The translations under genes and the position numbers were made by a program. Below, piece after piece: positions 1 to 8,323 of a DNA stretch of 44,572 nt. The notes under the pieces are model-generated. The model searched no databases. It was not told the origin of the DNA and was given only the letters and a program-made list of their open reading frames with translations. The stretch is from a virus: IMG/VR virus record IMGVR_UViG_3300022910_000008, positions 1-44,572 of that record; one strand, given 5' to 3'. Each line of letters opens with the position of its first letter. Positions within the stretch are counted from its first letter, which is position 1.

Positions 1-1247
1 ACATTGGTAATCGTATCTAAAACTGCAATTCCGACTACTAAACGTGAGATAAAACTTGCATCCGACAAAAGATTGGCCGTGCGTCCAGCCGACATATTTT
101 TCAGACCCAATTTCGCAGCCTCAAGTATTCCTTTTCCAGCTATAAGTTCTGTAACACTATCTCCAACTAATGCAACAGCAGTTGCGCCAACTGCTAGTCC
201 AATTACGGAGCCAATGATGCCAACGCCAACGACAGCAGCTCCGATCGCCAGTTCTTCTTGATGTTCAGAAACTGCGCTTGCTGCTTTTTCGATTTGGGAG
301 TGCATAAAGTCAACGGCGTTCCCAAATGTATCTTTAGTACCTTTAATTGCATCGTCAATCCTTGTATTCTTGATGCCTTCTGCAATACCAGGATTTTGAG
401 CGGCACCAGAAATTAATTTTAATTTAAGTTTTTCACCAGTATCTCCAGACAACGATTTTTCAATTTCCTTGTCTACCTCCGGCTCCACCAGTGGTGGTTC
501 ATTTTTTCCTTGTTGGTGTCGGGCAAGCCTAATTGCTGCAAGAATCAGTTCAAATATCAAAGCTCTTTTAGCAATCCGCCCCGCAAGTTCTTTAGTGAAA
601 ATACTTTTAGCTATCTCTGGACCTATTAACTTCGCTGCCTTGTCAGGTCTTATCCCTTCTTTGAGACTCGCATATCCAATACCTCCCAATATCATTGTGC
701 CTCCAAACGCTGCCCACCCTAACAGCGAACTTGCTATGTGACGGGCAACTGCGATCGCCACTGCGGATAACTCTTGTGCGTTTTGAGAAGTAGCATTTAC
801 GGCTTTTTCAAAAGTCTTTTTTATAAAATCACTAATGTTACTTAAAGCATCCTTATCGCCCTTTGTAATTTCAGCTAGATCGACTCTTTCGATCGCCTGT
901 TGGATGTCGGGTCTGTGTTTGAAATCTGCTGCTAAGTCTTTCTTCAGATCGTCGCCAGTCTTGCCCGCCAGTACATCTCTAACCGCTTTGCCATTGGCTC
1001 GTGCAACTTCGGAATCTATTGGCGGAATAGTTTTTGGTTCTAGGATCACAGCAGGAGATCCGTTATTTTTGGATGCAAACTTTCCATCGGGCGATCTTTT
1101 GACGACTATCTCCTTACCGCTTCCGTTTTTATAGGTTGTCTCGAAATCGCTACTGCGTTTTAGCTTCTCGTCAGATTCTGCTAGCTGTAAGTTCAATTCG
1201 ATTACTTGAGTTTGCATTTTAAAAAACAGAAAATCTGAATTATCCAT
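1..1247 (-). CDS. Large membrane-segment protein, paralog of the next gene (3' end outside window)
   Basis: This minus-strand frame is open from an ATG at 1247 to the window edge, about 415 codons without a stop, so the C-terminus is missing. I do not recognise a named family. Residues about 34-63 (SDFETTYKNGSGKE, then VVKRSPDGKFASKN) match residues 30-58 of the neighbouring 411-aa protein almost word for word, so the two genes share an N-terminal module. The rest is Ala/Gly-rich, with several hydrophobic stretches (for example around 260-200 and 150-60 on the plus strand) separated by charged helices. ATG 1217 is an alternative start, but 1247 aligns with the paralog's N-terminus. It is the last gene seen in the capsid operon. 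A virion-internal or ejected membrane-active role is inference only. Confidence 0.75.
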   Translation of the reverse strand, partial: MDNSDFLFFKMQTQVIELNLQLAESDEKLKRSSDFETTYKNGSGKEIVVKRSPDGKFASKNNGSPAVILEPKTIPPIDSEVARANGKAVRDVLAGKTGDDLKKDLAADFKHRPDIQQAIERVDLAEITKGDKDALSNISDFIKKTFEKAVNATSQNAQELSAVAIAVARHIASSLLGWAAFGGTMILGGIGYASLKEGIRPDKAAKLIGPEIAKSIFTKELAGRIAKRALIFELILAAIRLARHQQGKNEPPLVEPEVDKEIEKSLSGDTGEKLKLKLISGAAQNPGIAEGIKNTRIDDAIKGTKDTFGNAVDFMHSQIEKAASAVSEHQEELAIGAAVVGVGIIGSVIGLAVGATAVALVGDSVTELIAGKGILEAAKLGLKNMSAGRTANLLSDASFISRLVVGIAVLDTITN

Positions 1248-1271
1248 ATGATTTACTACTTTGTCTAAAAA

Positions 1272-2507
1272 TTATTGAGCCTCGATCGCCTGGATGCGCT
1301 TAATTTCATCTTTAATTACAGCGGTTATTCTGTTATCGATCGCTTTGTCTGTCTGTTCCATTATTTTAGAAAACCGTTTTTCTATCGCTTTGTCGGTAAA
1401 AGAGGCGATAAGAGCTAGTCCTTGTGCTTCCTTGTAAGTAAATGCCAATTTCAGGAATTCTTTGTCATTGTAGGCTTTGGTAAGTAGTTGCTCGCGGTGT
1501 TTTGGATCTGCTGCAAATTCTTCTTCTTTGTCTGTCAGGTTAATATTTATTCTCGGCAGTCCGGCTAATGTTTCAGGCTTGTTTGGTTTTATATCCTCCG
1601 GTTTTCTCGGCATCCCTTTTGACAGTTCGTCAAGTATCTTCCTTCTGGTTTCGGCGTCTTTTGCTTGCTGCGCTTGTTGTTGCCGGGTCAGAGCGTCAGA
1701 TTGTTCTTTTTTTGCCAGGATCTCTTGTCTCAAACGATCGTTTTCTACTGCCGCATTGATTTTTGTGCGAGCTAGAATTATACGTCCTGCGCGACTTGCA
1801 AGCACTGCTGCAAGGATGTTTTTAGTAAAAGCAGTTCCGTCAACGCTCGCTCCAATGGCACCAGCTCTCCAGACAGTCGCCACAGCACTAAGATGCAAGC
1901 AACCCGCTAGCGCCATTAGCGCTCCCGCCGTTACGATTATCGACGTGTTCGGATCTTTGGCGATTCTGACAATTTCTTTTTTCAAATCGTCTGTTTTCTG
2001 AGGTAACTCTTTCCGGAACTCTGCAAATTTGTCAGTGATCGTCCGACCGAATTCAGAAAAAGGTTTTTTAGCTAACTCAGCATTAATACGCTGCCCTAAA
2101 TTGAATCCTGCCGCAAGATTCGGATCTCCAATTTTGTCAACAATTGATTTTACAGTTTCAGCAATACCTTTACTTAATTCACTATCAAACATCAAGGTGC
2201 GAAGCTGTGCCTGAAATTTTTCCGATGTTTTAGCTAATGCTTCGTCGGCTTGAGCCAAGGTTTTGTAATCGGGATCTTCTAAACGCGCACTTTTCGGCAA
2301 GACAGATCTATTCACGACCTCAGAACTACCGCCGTTTTTATTGGCAAACTTGCCGTCTGGCGATCGCTTAACTGCTATTTCCTGCCCACTTTTTGTTTTG
2401 TAAGTTGTTTCAAAATCCCCAGACCGTTTGGGATCATCACCTGCTAAAGCAAGATGCAGCTCCAGAAGATCTATTTGGGCTTGGACGTAGCAATTTTCTA
2501 ACGACAT
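1272..2507 (-). CDS. Large virion-associated protein with DFETTY/VKRSPDGKFA module
   Basis: A 411-aa protein of unknown function. Residues 1-60 carry the module shared with the downstream paralog (DFETTYKTKSGQE followed by VKRSPDGKFANKN). The SPDGKFA phrase resembles short DxxGKFA segments common in phage structural proteins, but no family can be named. Residues about 190-250 hold hydrophobic helices (SIIVTAGALMALAGCLHLSA and a second Ala-rich stretch). They are followed by a long charged coiled-coil-like region rich in K, E, Q and R from about 255 to the end. It starts 7 nt after the 75-aa gene and is followed 25 nt later by its paralog. Its place at the end of the capsid cluster suggests a virion or DNA-ejection component; this is inference. 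Confidence 0.8.
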   Translation of the reverse strand: MSLENCYVQAQIDLLELHLALAGDDPKRSGDFETTYKTKSGQEIAVKRSPDGKFANKNGGSSEVVNRSVLPKSARLEDPDYKTLAQADEALAKTSEKFQAQLRTLMFDSELSKGIAETVKSIVDKIGDPNLAAGFNLGQRINAELAKKPFSEFGRTITDKFAEFRKELPQKTDDLKKEIVRIAKDPNTSIIVTAGALMALAGCLHLSAVATVWRAGAIGASVDGTAFTKNILAAVLASRAGRIILARTKINAAVENDRLRQEILAKKEQSDALTRQQQAQQAKDAETRRKILDELSKGMPRKPEDIKPNKPETLAGLPRININLTDKEEEFAADPKHREQLLTKAYNDKEFLKLAFTYKEAQGLALIASFTDKAIEKRFSKIMEQTDKAIDNRITAVIKDEIKRIQAIEAQ

Positions 2508-2513
2508 ACATTC

Positions 2514-2741
2514 TTAATTCGACAGCTCGGAGATCCTAAACTTTAAAGCGGCAACCAAAACTTTTATGCGAACGAGATCGGTTTCGGCATCCGCATCTTT
2601 TCTAATTCCAAACGATACCGAGCCGAGAATATATCCGTACTGTATACCCAACTCTTCAATCGCGTCGGCGCATTCTGAAGCTGTTGCAGTGGAGCTTTTC
2701 AAGACTTCATAAGCGCTGTCGTAAGGCATCGAAGATCTCAC
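2514..2741 (-). CDS. Small head-completion-type protein, unknown
   Basis: A 75-aa protein whose GTG start at 2741 overlaps the TGA stop of the connector gene (GTGA), a typical translational-coupling overlap. An ATG four codons in (2729) is the alternative. The sequence is mostly helical with a short hydrophobic middle and no recognisable motif. In tailed phages the position just after a head-tail connector often holds a small stopper or tail-completion protein. That is position-based inference; nothing in the residues proves it. Confidence 0.6.
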   Translation of the reverse strand: MRSSMPYDSAYEVLKSSTATASECADAIEELGIQYGYILGSVSFGIRKDADAETDLVRIKVLVAALKFRISELSN

Positions 2742-3379
2742 GTCCGGGGAAAGATAAAACTTCGACGATCGCCAGACTCTTGCAAAGCAGCCAGTTCGCG
2801 GTCGAGGGCGGAACTCGCTGCGCCGCCGTTCTTGGTTCCTTTGCTGTCGCCGAGCCGAAACGACTTAGAGATTCCCGGTATTGAAATCGAACTCACGTCT
2901 CGAATTGGTTCTTCGAGGAAACTCAAATCTCCAGTCAGACCGCTCGTCTCCAAGCTTTTTCTTAGCAGCGAAAAAGCGGCCCGTTGGAACCGCTTCGGCA
3001 AAGGATCGTAACCGGCATCGTAGATGACCTTAACCGCGCATTCCGGATAACCAACTTTCAAGATTGCCCCTTGCAGCCAGTTTGACATGATATTCTCGGT
3101 TGCGTAGAGAGGAGGGAAAGAGGGATCTGTAAAATTGTAAACCTCGACGCGCCTCACCACTATTACCGGATATTGAGCGAGGACTACCGTTCCGTTTCGC
3201 GAACTGCGGTAATCCTCTACATAAGTCTTCCTGCCGGGATGGTAGCCGAGCCAAATATCGAGGCGTTCTTCTATTCCTTCGAGTACGTAAGCCAACTGCT
3301 CCAAAGAGGGAACAGTCTCGACCGTATAAGAACCGATCGAGATTAACTGCTGCCGTACTTCTAAAGGCGTCAAATACAT
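2738..3379 (-). CDS. Probable head-tail connector (gp6-like adaptor)
   Basis: A 213-aa protein. ATG 3379 was chosen because it falls 4 nt after the upstream stop and begins MYLTPLEVRQQL; a longer frame would overlap the previous gene. The N-terminal pattern fits HK97 gp6-type adaptors: a helix, then a repeated helical region with IEERLDIWLGYHPG, then a strand-turn such as VLAQYPVIVVRRVEVYNF and a helical part (RAAFSLLRKSLE). Such proteins form a 12- or 13-subunit ring that joins the portal to the tail. The gene sits after the capsid genes, as expected. The C-terminal 50 residues are Ser/Gly-rich. The assignment rests on pattern and order, not on a database match. Confidence 0.55.
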   Translation of the reverse strand: MYLTPLEVRQQLISIGSYTVETVPSLEQLAYVLEGIEERLDIWLGYHPGRKTYVEDYRSSRNGTVVLAQYPVIVVRRVEVYNFTDPSFPPLYATENIMSNWLQGAILKVGYPECAVKVIYDAGYDPLPKRFQRAAFSLLRKSLETSGLTGDLSFLEEPIRDVSSISIPGISKSFRLGDSKGTKNGGAASSALDRELAALQESGDRRSFIFPRT

Positions 3380-3383
3380 AAGT

Positions 3384-3950
3384 TTAAGGAATGACGACGC
3401 GCGGGACGATGCCGAGCTGAATGACGATTTTTTCGCTGGCGATCGGCACGTAGGCATTTTTAGCGACCAAAATACCGTACAAGCTAGTAGAACCGCTGGC
3501 GGCGCTTACCACTTTGTTCGGAGCAACCGCGTATCTTGTAAATCCAGCCAAAGACTCGGCTGCGGAATCCGGGAACGAAATTGTATTGACGTGATTCATC
3601 ATCTCGTTCGCGGTAATTGCGAATGGATCGTTGTCAAGTGGAGTAGCGGCTAGAGGCGAGGTAAATAAGTACAGATCTGCGCTAAGTTTTGTACTCTGAG
3701 TTGAAAACAGTTTGAGCTGCGCTTCTACGATAAAACCCGAACTGCCAAATGGAAGTGCATCTTGAAATTTCAGTGCCTTTACTTGAACGAGAGGGCCTGC
3801 GGGCACTGCTGGATAAACAACGTCGCCAATAGCGTAAGTCGTCGTATTTGCAGGTCTAATAAACGAAAACACCACCGATTTCGGTGCCTGATGCGTTATT
3901 GCATCAGCCATCTTGCTTAGGGCAAGACCTACGGGCAAAGGATTAACCAT
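3384..3950 (-). CDS. Phage virion protein, probable head decoration or minor structural protein
   Basis: A 188-aa, beta-rich protein with almost no charged helices. The spacing of FIRPANTTTYAIGDVV near residue 30, GSSGFIVEAQL near 70, then LYLFTSPLAATPLDNDPFAI near 92 is the pattern of a widespread uncharacterised phage protein family (RPaNTTaY.aGDvV ... gGSG.I..a.L ... lfLF...P....DN.pF) found next to capsid genes. It lies between a 102-aa gene and the connector gene in the same operon. A decoration or other head-surface role is plausible but unproven. Confidence 0.7.
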   Translation of the reverse strand: MVNPLPVGLALSKMADAITHQAPKSVVFSFIRPANTTTYAIGDVVYPAVPAGPLVQVKALKFQDALPFGSSGFIVEAQLKLFSTQSTKLSADLYLFTSPLAATPLDNDPFAITANEMMNHVNTISFPDSAAESLAGFTRYAVAPNKVVSAASGSTSLYGILVAKNAYVPIASEKIVIQLGIVPRVVIP

Positions 3951-3996
3951 TTCAAAAATTCTTTTGCGAAGGTGTGCGATGGAACGTGAGCTGTAC

Positions 3997-4016
3997 TTGG
4001 GGCATCAATGCCCCAA
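3997..4016 (-). terminator. Intergenic hairpin after the 102-aa gene
   Basis: A perfect 9-bp dyad (TTGGGGCAT / ATGCCCCAA) with a 2-nt centre begins 5 nt past the stop of the 102-aa gene. There is no U-tract, so it is more likely an RNA-processing or stability hairpin, or an attenuator, than a full terminator. Confidence 0.45.
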
Positions 4017-4020
4017 TCAA

Positions 4021-4329
4021 TCAGCTTTCTCCGGGATTTCCAAATAACTTGGAAGATTTTTTGGACTTAATCGGTTCTGCGGGTTTTTCCGGCGGTGTTA
4101 GGGGATCGTCCTCTCCTGTCGGGAGAAGTCCGTCACCGCTCGATCGAACAGGTTCGATCGCCCCTTCTGTTTCTTCTGTTGCTACCACCGCAGCAAAACC
4201 CGCTTCGACGAGCCAATTGCCGACATCATCCGAAACGTCTGCGAATTTGGAGTTGAAAGGTTTGCGAACAATTCCGCAGTTCGGGACGGCGATCGAATTG
4301 ATCCACTTATCTGTAGGTTGAACGAGCAT
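4021..4329 (-). CDS. Small protein downstream of major capsid protein
   Basis: A 102-aa protein starting at ATG 4329, immediately after the capsid stop (TAAA-ATG arrangement); a longer frame reaching into the capsid gene is rejected. Residues 1-50 form a compact domain (MLVQPTDKWINSIAVPNCG, then GNWLVEAGFAAVV). Residues 55-102 are a Pro/Glu/Lys-rich tail ending in a basic segment SKKSSKLFG. The family is not recognised. A small protein between capsid and connector with an extended charged tail could be a capsid accessory protein; that is inference from position. Confidence 0.6.
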   Translation of the reverse strand: MLVQPTDKWINSIAVPNCGIVRKPFNSKFADVSDDVGNWLVEAGFAAVVATEETEGAIEPVRSSGDGLLPTGEDDPLTPPEKPAEPIKSKKSSKLFGNPGES

Positions 4330-4330
4330 T

Positions 4331-5419
4331 TTATAAAGTTCCGATAGAACCGATAGTGCCGGCGGGAACTTTGAGCGAAAGCTTCCAGATCGATTCGCCG
4401 TTGTTACCGGCAAACAAAGTGCCGAACTGCAAGATAAATCGCTTGTCAACCATGTAATGCTCTAAACCTGCGTGGTACGCATATTTAGAAACGTCGAAAA
4501 TCTGCGGATTGAAATTATCGGGAGTGCCGCCTTTAGGGATGACGCCCCTCCACGACAACTGATTCAAATCCAGAAGCCAGTAATGAACGAGGTCGTAATC
4601 GCGACCTTCGGCCGGATCTGCTGGAGTGTCGCGGATAAACGGAGAACTCATCAAAGGAGTTTGCCCGCGCTGGGTGATGACAGACGGCACCCTCAGACCG
4701 GGAGTGACCCGTTCTAAATTCATGTACTGCATCTGCGAATCGGTCTGCTCTTCAATTAGCTCGATGCCCAGTGCAGACGTAAAAATGTGGGTGACTCCGC
4801 GCAAAATCTGCTCGTCGGTGATTGCCAGCCTGACGATCGCTCGCAGCAAAGACGCGATTTTCTTGCCGTCTGCAATATCTACAACAAATGAGTGATCCTG
4901 GGCGATCAGGGATTCCAATCCGTTGAACTCCAAAGGATTGAGCGTTGCGTTGCCCCGAAACAAACATCTTTCCAGCGCTTTTAACGTAGCGCTCATGCCT
5001 TTTTCGGTCTTCATCGCGAGCTGCGGACCGTAAGGCCTGCCCTGCTGTTCCCACAAAGACTGGGAGTAATAGCCGATATTGATTACGCCTCCCAAACTCT
5101 TAATTTGTTGACCGCCGTCGAGAGTTTTAAGCGCGTTGTAAGTTGTAGGGTTTTCAACCGCAACCAGGGTATTCTTTTGCATGAAACCGACTGCCGGATC
5201 GTCGTTCTCGACCATTTCCCGGATCACGTCGGCTTCTGCCGGCAGCTTGCGGAGCAGGGGCCAGAGCATTATATCGTCGGCACTTCGCAGGTACTTGCCG
5301 ATAACGGGATCGAAATCTTGGCGGACGTAAAAACCGTCGTAGGCGACGGCGGCCTCTGCTTGAATTTGCTCGGACTGAAATCCGAATACGGAAGTATTGC
5401 TTGGGGGGGCTGTTGACAT
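4331..5419 (-). CDS. Major capsid protein (HK97-fold, probable)
   Basis: A 362-aa protein directly downstream of the protease-scaffold gene, the standard place for the major capsid protein. It has the usual length. An N-terminal arm (1-50) is followed by a helix-rich part with DIMLWPLLRKLPAEADVIRE, a segment GGVINIGYYSQSLWEQQGRP, and a long helix KTEKGMSATLKALERCLFRG that looks like the spine helix of this fold. It then has a domain with ITDEQILRGVTHIFTSALG and a beta-rich C-terminus ending RFILQFGTLFAGNNGESIWK. The style resembles SU10/DUF5309-like capsid proteins, but I cannot confirm the subfamily. There is no obvious Shine-Dalgarno upstream, which is common in cyanobacteria. Confidence 0.75.
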   Translation of the reverse strand: MSTAPPSNTSVFGFQSEQIQAEAAVAYDGFYVRQDFDPVIGKYLRSADDIMLWPLLRKLPAEADVIREMVENDDPAVGFMQKNTLVAVENPTTYNALKTLDGGQQIKSLGGVINIGYYSQSLWEQQGRPYGPQLAMKTEKGMSATLKALERCLFRGNATLNPLEFNGLESLIAQDHSFVVDIADGKKIASLLRAIVRLAITDEQILRGVTHIFTSALGIELIEEQTDSQMQYMNLERVTPGLRVPSVITQRGQTPLMSSPFIRDTPADPAEGRDYDLVHYWLLDLNQLSWRGVIPKGGTPDNFNPQIFDVSKYAYHAGLEHYMVDKRFILQFGTLFAGNNGESIWKLSLKVPAGTIGSIGTL

Positions 5420-5456
5420 TGACTTTTTGTGTATTTACTGATGGGAGCGGAAGAAA

Positions 5457-7229
5457 TTATTCGCGGGATTGACCGATTTGACTTTCTAGCGTCTTGCGGC
5501 GGTCCATCAGCTCGAACACTTTGCCGAAGTCAGAGTTCGGGTTCTGCTCCATCGCCATAATTTGACCGTTGAGCGAAGCCAGTTCTAGCTGAACTGCAGT
5601 TGCGCCAGTTGTGGGGGCAGTGCCGGAAGCAGCCAGCGGAAGGTGTTGGCGGGGATATTTCGGACCTGCTTTGGGAGCGATCGTTGCCAGTTTTTCTTCC
5701 ATCACTTGCGTCATGGCTTGAAGAAGTTGAGCTTGTTTTTGCTGTTCGGCCTGCATCGCAGCAGCTTGTAGTTCCTGATTCTTGGCTTCTCTAGCGGCAG
5801 CTTGGATCTCGCCCATTTGCGAGGCCAGTTCTTTCACTGTCGGTTCCAGAGTGTTCAATCGATTTTTTACTTCGGAGTGCATCGAGGCAACGCTTTCGCT
5901 GAGTTCGCGGATTTGAGCGGCAATAGCAGAAGTGTCCATAGTTTCGGGAATATCAGAAGTGAGGTTTTCTAATTCAAAATCGTCGGCAGATGCCAGTACC
6001 GGAATCAGATCTCCGGAATCGGAACTGGCTAAAACATTGGTTCTGGTTTTCTTGAAAGTTGCCTTTTCAGAGAAAAGGATATTGGCTCCCAGAATCCGCA
6101 GGCGATCGATCTGCCACACCGATCGCCCGTCTACTTCTGCGGGATGACCCTCCGCTGTCGCGTTGACCGACATCCCTAATTGGTCTTGGGATGCAGAAAT
6201 TGCTTCAACTTTTTGAGGTTGGTTGTAATCCCACAGAACGCCCGTCACGCAGAAATCGTCGCCGTCGATCCGAGCGCTCGTCATCGCACCGACAATTTCT
6301 GTCGAAGCGTGTTTCGAGAGCGTATCGTGTGCGTCGATCGGTTTCGGTCTTGTAAAATCCAAACAAGCCAAAGCCTCTACCGCAACGCTGCGGGGAATGT
6401 ACAGAGGAAGTCCGGGACCGACACTCGGAATCGCTTCGCTCGGTCGATCGATCTTGAACAAGACACCTCCGACTACCCGTTCGTTCGTTGCAGAAAGCTC
6501 CATACGAGCTTTCGCCTCGATCTGAAGAATTAGGGGATTGTCTTCTTCTAAAACCGAAAACGACAGCAATTGACCTGCCGCTTGTACCGGAGTCGGTTCA
6601 GCCACAGGCAAGGGTTTAGGTTCCGCTTCTTGCTCTAGAGCTATCGACTGCTGAAACAGTTTTTCTAAATCGCTCACAGCAGGTTGGTTTTCCGGCTCGG
6701 AAGAAGCTTCAGAAGGAACGCCTTTCGGAACATCTTCTGGTTTTGCTGCCGGCTCTGGTGCTTCTGGTGCTTCTGGCGCGATCGCCTTTTCTGGAGGTTC
6801 CGCTTCTTCCGGGGAACCGCTTGCATAGACCATGTTTGACGGTCTGGCTATCTCTGGTGCGTTTGCTGCTAAATCTTTGACTATCACTAAAAAATCCGAA
6901 GTCAATTCGGAAATCATTGCGTCTTTTTCAGATTTTTCGCCGTAGCAAACCGCCTGATAAAACATAGACCCAAAATGATCCATCACTGTCCGCAACCGCG
7001 TCTGCCAGGTTTCTCGGTTTACGCAGTCAGTCAGCCTACCCGAAGCGCTGATGTCTTTTTTCTGAGCTTCGTAAACACTTTGAGCGCTGATCAGCTCTTT
7101 AGGAATATCGGCAAAAGTCAAATTCCCAGACGCGAGCAAGAGGTCTGTAAGAGCTTGCCACGCATTCTTAACGGTGCTCGAATTCTTTTGAGACAGGACT
7201 GCACCTGCTGCTTCAATTGAATTGTTCAT
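5457..7229 (-). CDS. Prohead maturation protease fused to scaffold
   Basis: A 590-aa protein. ATG 7229 was chosen; a TTG four codons earlier lies in the U-tract of a hairpin. Residues 1-135 are helical and unassigned, and 135-215 is a Pro/Glu/Ala linker. Residues 240-395 fit a phage prohead serine protease: a strand VVGGVLFKIDRPSE, then His in IDAHDTLSKHASTEIVGAM (H301 or H307), and the serine in DQLGMSVNATAEGH (S354). Residues 430-520 are a Gln/Ala/Glu-rich coiled coil typical of a scaffold, followed by a short C-terminal domain. Fusing protease and scaffold in one chain ahead of the capsid gene is known in other phages; the enzyme cuts the scaffold and itself during capsid maturation. The long N-terminal domain is unusual. 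Confidence 0.75.
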   Translation of the reverse strand: MNNSIEAAGAVLSQKNSSTVKNAWQALTDLLLASGNLTFADIPKELISAQSVYEAQKKDISASGRLTDCVNRETWQTRLRTVMDHFGSMFYQAVCYGEKSEKDAMISELTSDFLVIVKDLAANAPEIARPSNMVYASGSPEEAEPPEKAIAPEAPEAPEPAAKPEDVPKGVPSEASSEPENQPAVSDLEKLFQQSIALEQEAEPKPLPVAEPTPVQAAGQLLSFSVLEEDNPLILQIEAKARMELSATNERVVGGVLFKIDRPSEAIPSVGPGLPLYIPRSVAVEALACLDFTRPKPIDAHDTLSKHASTEIVGAMTSARIDGDDFCVTGVLWDYNQPQKVEAISASQDQLGMSVNATAEGHPAEVDGRSVWQIDRLRILGANILFSEKATFKKTRTNVLASSDSGDLIPVLASADDFELENLTSDIPETMDTSAIAAQIRELSESVASMHSEVKNRLNTLEPTVKELASQMGEIQAAAREAKNQELQAAAMQAEQQKQAQLLQAMTQVMEEKLATIAPKAGPKYPRQHLPLAASGTAPTTGATAVQLELASLNGQIMAMEQNPNSDFGKVFELMDRRKTLESQIGQSRE

Positions 7230-7239
7230 AAAAATCCAC

Positions 7240-7272
7240 AAAAAAAGAGGCCGAGCTTTTGGCTCGACCTCT
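7240..7272 (-). terminator. Hairpin with U-tract just upstream of the capsid operon
   Basis: On the minus strand a GAGGTCGAGC / GCTCGGCCTC hairpin with a 4-nt loop is followed by seven Ts. It ends about 11-16 nt before the start codon of the protease gene. It can stop transcription from the 74-aa gene, yet no good promoter is visible between it and the capsid operon, so partial read-through or regulated antitermination is possible. Confidence 0.7.
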
Positions 7273-7310
7273 TGGCTAGGGTTGGTCTTGGATCGGTAAA
7301 ATTTTATTGA

Positions 7311-7535
7311 TTAATCTGTAATTAGTTTAACTAAAGTTCCTGCTTCTAGATTAAACGCTGTAGTTTTATTTAACCACAGGAATGCTTGGATGTCCAAAGG
7401 GCATCCATTATCCTCCAAGAATTTAGTTAACGGCGGCTTGTAAATAACTCGCCTCACGGTTTCCCTCGGTAGAGAAGCTCCCCACTGGGCGATCGGAAAA
7501 AGAGAGGCTCGGTTGGATAAGTCGTCTAAACTCAT
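7311..7535 (-). CDS. Small protein of unknown function
   Basis: A 74-aa protein with its own promoter (TTTACA-17-TATTAT) and a downstream hairpin terminator. It has a mixed composition with a hydrophobic segment DIQAFLWLNKTTAFNL near residue 50 and a basic stretch RETVRRVIYKPPL near 25. No family is recognised. It lies divergent to the DUF5662 gene and upstream of the capsid operon. Confidence 0.65.
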   Translation of the reverse strand: MSLDDLSNRASLFPIAQWGASLPRETVRRVIYKPPLTKFLEDNGCPLDIQAFLWLNKTTAFNLEAGTLVKLITD

Positions 7536-7559
7536 AAAAAATATCGGATTCCTGAATCT

Positions 7560-7588
7560 ATAATAATCAGTGCACCAGCTCTTGTAAA
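7560..7588 (-). promoter_or_regulatory. Sigma70-type promoter for the 74-aa gene
   Basis: Reading the minus strand, TTTACA is followed after exactly 17 nt by TATTAT, 25 nt before the ATG at 7535. A weaker TATAAT (7559-7564) on the plus strand overlaps it and could serve the divergent gene at 7605. Confidence 0.55.
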
Positions 7589-7604
7589 TAACAGTCTCTC
7601 ACAA

Positions 7605-8270
7605 ATGACAGCCAACAAAACCGAGCAAGCATTTGAGGCTTACGTCGAAACAGTTAAACACATCGATCTGGTATCCCGATTTTTGATGAGTGCCGCGCTA
7701 GAACTGATGCGTCGAGCTGCTACGCACGATCGCTCCAAGTTAACTTCCCCAGAAGTTGAAATGTTCGCCGAGGTAACTCACCGATTGAAAGGACTCACTT
7801 ACGGCTCGCCAGAATATGAAAACTGCCGGAAGGAAATGCTTTCGACTGCACTCGGACACCATTATTCCCACAATCGGCACCATCCAGAATTTTTCAAAGA
7901 CGAATCCCGCCACGAAGATGAAGAGCTTAACGACTGTATTGCTACCGTACACCGCTTGGCAAGATCCGCAGATACAGACGAAAAGACAGCGGCAGACTGC
8001 CAGAAATTAATCGATCGCCTGAACCGCCAGCAGCTCAAGCACACCAGCTCGGTTAACAGTATGACCCTGTTCGACTTGCTGGAAATGCTGATCGACTGGA
8101 TCGCAGCAAGTCGGCGACACGCAGACGGAGATATTGAAAGAAGCTTGGAAATTAACCGAGATCGGTTTGCTATGAGCGATCAGCTCGCTCAAATATTCGA
8201 GAACACTGTCCCGTGGATAAAAGAAGAATTCTCTGATCTAAAAACTCAGCGAGACTTGAAGTCCCAATAA
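7605..8270 (+). CDS. DUF5662 family protein
   Basis: A 221-aa soluble helical protein. It carries the run of signatures I associate with the DUF5662 phage and bacterial family: THDRSKLTSPEVEMF near residue 45, LTYGSPEYENC near 65, HHYSHNRHHPEFF near 88, then MTLFDLLEMLIDWIAASRRH near 150 and DGDIERSLEINRDRF. The several conserved His, Asp and Glu residues suggest metal binding of HD-like type, but activity is unknown. It is a single gene with a bidirectional terminator after it, convergent with dnaN. Confidence 0.8.
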   Translation: MTANKTEQAFEAYVETVKHIDLVSRFLMSAALELMRRAATHDRSKLTSPEVEMFAEVTHRLKGLTYGSPEYENCRKEMLSTALGHHYSHNRHHPEFFKDESRHEDEELNDCIATVHRLARSADTDEKTAADCQKLIDRLNRQQLKHTSSVNSMTLFDLLEMLIDWIAASRRHADGDIERSLEINRDRFAMSDQLAQIFENTVPWIKEEFSDLKTQRDLKSQ

Positions 8271-8301
8271 AAAAACGCCAGGTGGAGTTCCTGGCGTTTT
8301 T
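8271..8301 (+). terminator. Bidirectional terminator between DUF5662 gene and dnaN
   Basis: A 12-bp perfect stem (AAAAACGCCAGG / CCTGGCGTTTTT) with a 7-nt loop has a T-run on either strand. It separates convergent genes. Confidence 0.9.
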
Positions 8302-8323
8302 ATTTGATCGGCGATCGGTAAAT

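Noticed and set aside
3380-3457. 26-residue N-terminal extension of the connector protein
   Set aside because: It overlaps the end of the previous gene and is Ser/Lys-rich in the manner of a shifted frame; ATG 3379 gives a normal N-terminus.
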